DNA of 7,855 nucleotides. Source: Chitinivibrionales bacterium (GTDB lineage: Bacteria > Fibrobacterota > Chitinivibrionia > Chitinivibrionales > JANQEN01). Positions 6,300 through 7,855 of the stretch are shown here, piece after piece; within the stretch, counting starts at the first letter, position 1, and every line of letters begins with the position of its first letter. The DNA lies in contig JAUVGS010000081.1 of assembly GCA_030593665.1 (NCBI GenBank), positions 1-7,855 of the forward strand. The letters run 5' to 3'. The notes under the pieces are model-generated. The model ran no database searches, had not been told where the DNA came from, and saw only the letters and a list, made by a program, of their open reading frames with translations. Made by a program: the position numbers and the translations under genes.

Positions 6300-7586
6300 A
6301 TGAAAACTCGTTTTGTGTATCCTAAATTTAAAAAATTTCTTTCGGATCATCCTGATCTCAAAGAATCGTTAAGTGACTATCTCGTTGGAGACTATTCCAT
6401 GCCGCCTTCGCTGGCATTTCCAATTCTTGCGGCTCTAACCCCGCCTGATATAGAAGTCCTATTAACCGACGATAATATCGATCAGCCGCTCGATTACGAT
6501 GAAGATATCGATTTGGTAGCCATAAGCTGTTTCACGCCGCAGGCAGAACGGGCGTATCAGATTGCAGACGAATACCGAAAACAAGGAACACCGGTAGTGT
6601 TGGGCGGTATCCATCCCTCGTTGCGGCCGCAGGAAGCACATGAACATGCTGATGCAGTTTGTATCGGTGAAGGCGAACCTGTCTGGCTTGACATTGTTAA
6701 CGATGCCCGCAGCAACACCCTGAAAGAGTATTACACAAAAAAATATGCCTATAACCTTGCAGACTTTCCGATACCGCAAAGGGATATCTTTCCGAAAGAT
6801 GGTTACAAATGGAATGCCCATCTTGTTCTGACCATGCGCGGATGCCCCGCCAGATGTTCCGGATGCCCTATTCCGCCGAAAGAAGGTTTTAAATTCCGCT
6901 ACCGCCCTATAGACAATATCATTGCCGACATCAAGCAAATGACGTGTCGGGAATTTTACTTTACCGATGACACTATCATGCTTCCCAATAAAAGAAATCA
7001 GAAATTTATTCTCAACATCATGAAACGAACCGGCGAGCTTGATGTTAAAATTTTTCTCGCTTCCACGATGATGATGTCACATGAGTACGACTTTTATGCA
7101 AAACTCAGGGCGGGTGGCGCAGCTTCCATGTATACAATTTTTGGCTTTGACCGGGTTTCCAAGCACCTTTTCACCGGTCAATGCTCTAAAGATGAGTGGC
7201 AGAAAAGTGTTGATCTGGTGCGCATGATTGAAGATAACGGTATTCACTTTTTTGCTTCATTTGGTATTGGTTTCGATGATCAGGACAGAGGGGTGCTTGA
7301 TAAAATTTTGCGATTCACTGAGGAAACAGGTATTGATCTTGCAGAGTTTTATATTATTACGCCTTTTCCCGGAACGCCTTTTGGGATACAGGTTGAAAAA
7401 GAGGAAAGAATCTTCCATAGAAATTATAGTTACTGGAACCATGCCAACGTTGTATTCCAGCCTAAAAACTGGACCGTTGACGAGTTAGTGGAAGATTTTT
7501 ATACGTTATGGAAGACATTTTACGCTGATAAAAAGCCTGCAGATACAATCCGAACGTTCACTATCAATACAGACATCTCTACATAA
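6300..7586 (+). CDS. B12-binding domain-containing radical SAM protein
   Basis: This is a 428-residue iron-sulfur enzyme of the cobalamin-binding radical SAM class. The N-terminal half (about 5-140) has a Rossmann-like B12-binding layout: DLVAISCFT (71-79), a GTPVVLGGIHPSLRP strand-turn (96-110), ADAVCIGEGEPVW (117-129). The DxHxxG cobalamin lower-ligand motif is absent, as in several known enzymes of this class. The radical SAM core begins at about 174 with TMRGCPARCSGCP, whose Cys182, Cys186 and Cys189 form the CxxxCxxC cluster site. FYFTDDTIML (219-228), FGFDRVS (281-287), ASFGIGF (319-325) and ITPFPGTPF (353-361) are typical later strands. Methylation, ring formation or another radical reaction cannot be told apart, and the substrate is unknown. 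The ATG at 6300 has no clear Shine-Dalgarno; it is kept because the B12 domain is complete from here. It lies 210 bases after the lipoprotein gene and probably forms its own transcript. Confidence 0.9.
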   Translation: MKTRFVYPKFKKFLSDHPDLKESLSDYLVGDYSMPPSLAFPILAALTPPDIEVLLTDDNIDQPLDYDEDIDLVAISCFTPQAERAYQIADEYRKQGTPVVLGGIHPSLRPQEAHEHADAVCIGEGEPVWLDIVNDARSNTLKEYYTKKYAYNLADFPIPQRDIFPKDGYKWNAHLVLTMRGCPARCSGCPIPPKEGFKFRYRPIDNIIADIKQMTCREFYFTDDTIMLPNKRNQKFILNIMKRTGELDVKIFLASTMMMSHEYDFYAKLRAGGAASMYTIFGFDRVSKHLFTGQCSKDEWQKSVDLVRMIEDNGIHFFASFGIGFDDQDRGVLDKILRFTEETGIDLAEFYIITPFPGTPFGIQVEKEERIFHRNYSYWNHANVVFQPKNWTVDELVEDFYTLWKTFYADKKPADTIRTFTINTDIST

Positions 7587-7610
7587 TACCGGAACACCGG
7601 TAACGCTTTT
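7587..7610 (+). terminator. Intrinsic terminator-like hairpin after the radical SAM gene
   Basis: TACCGG (7587-7592) and CCGGTA (7597-7602) form a GC-rich 6-bp stem with an AACA tetraloop immediately after the stop codon, followed by ACGCTTTTAATTTT. The short stem and slightly delayed T-run make it a modest but plausible terminator. Confidence 0.55.
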
Positions 7611-7718
7611 AATTTTAAGCGGAATTGCTAAAAATAGTAAGTACTTATCCCGTCCGTATTTTATAATTAACTTACAACTATCTTCGTTATCCTTAAGAGC
7701 GGGTACGAAAGCTCCTAG

Positions 7719-7743
7719 ATAACATTATGTAGAAGCAGAATGG
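7719..7743 (+). repeat. 25-bp inverted repeat, right copy
   Basis: ATAACATTATG...CAGAATGG is the exact reverse complement of 2891-2915. Its last three bases (TGG) are also the first three of the 47-bp tandem repeat, so the two elements abut. The weaker extension TACGAAAGC (7704-7712) is separated from the core by TCCTAG. Confidence 0.9.
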
Positions 7744-7855
7744 CCAAATGAGAATTAGGAAATTGATTTCCAATTCGAATTGTGCAGTGGCCAAATGAGA
7801 ATTAGGAAATTGATTTCCAATTCGAATTGTGCAGTGGCCAAATGAGAATTAGGAA
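7741..7855. repeat. Perfect 47-bp tandem repeat array (runs off the window)
   Basis: Two full identical units (7741-7787 and 7788-7834) and 21 bases of a third (7835-7855) are visible, beginning TGGCCAAATGAG and ending GAATTGTGCAG. Each unit contains a perfect 12-bp palindrome CAATTCGAATTG (7771-7782, 7818-7829) and an overlapping imperfect hairpin, GAATTAGGAAAT with ATTTCCAATTC (7752-7763 and 7766-7776, one bulged A). No base differs between copies, which suggests recent amplification. No coding role is apparent. Confidence 0.95.

Noticed and set aside
6462..6938. 158-codon minus-strand ORF
   Set aside because: It lies wholly antisense to the radical SAM gene, whose protein has clear domain motifs, and its translation shows no recognisable family.
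7741..7855. CRISPR array
   Set aside because: The full 47-bp period is identical between copies, so there are no unique spacers alternating with a conserved repeat, and no cas gene is visible.

Overview
The window most likely comes from a member of the Fibrobacterota or a close FCB-group relative. The main reason is the gene at 3932-4762, a clear TIGR02147-family protein; this large paralogous family was first noticed in Fibrobacter succinogenes. The methyltransferase at 1357-2565 belongs to a THUMP-like (PG_1098-like) family best known from Bacteroidota and relatives, which fits. No rRNA, tRNA, transposase, integrase or CRISPR array is visible.

Layout. (1) 2-1198, plus strand: the 3' end of a large, probably secreted protein. 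It has a golvesin-like beta domain, the C-terminal part of what looks like a C25/caspase-like cysteine peptidase, and a short C-terminal beta element. (2) 1244-1288: a strong hairpin between the convergent genes. (3) 1357-2565, minus strand: a THUMP-like SAM-dependent methyltransferase. (4) 2566-2999: an AT-rich, 434-base divergent intergenic region with eight GCTTAA/TTAAGC hexamers, a 19-bp palindrome, a good sigma70-type promoter and one copy of a 25-bp repeat. (5) 3000-6089, plus strand: a lipoprotein gene, a 12-bp-stem hairpin, a possible 23-codon leader ORF, the TIGR02147 gene, and a second lipoprotein gene overlapping it by 8 bases. (6) 6300-7586, plus strand: a B12-binding-domain radical SAM enzyme followed by a terminator-like hairpin. 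(7) 7719-7855: the second, inverted copy of the 25-bp repeat, running directly into a perfect 47-bp tandem repeat that continues past the window edge.

How the parts may work together. The TIGR02147 protein looks like a cytoplasmic regulator (helix-turn-helix-like N-terminus plus DUF4423-like C-terminus), translationally coupled to an exported lipoprotein. The upstream lipoprotein shares a short motif pattern with the downstream one, so the three may be one lipoprotein-regulator-lipoprotein unit. The radical SAM gene has its own 210-base upstream gap and no obvious functional link to them. The whole 3000-7586 block lies between the two inverted 25-bp repeats, about 4.85 kb apart, so it may be a mobile or rearranging segment, although no recombinase is encoded inside it. 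The functions of the lipoproteins and of the radical SAM enzyme cannot be read from the sequence.
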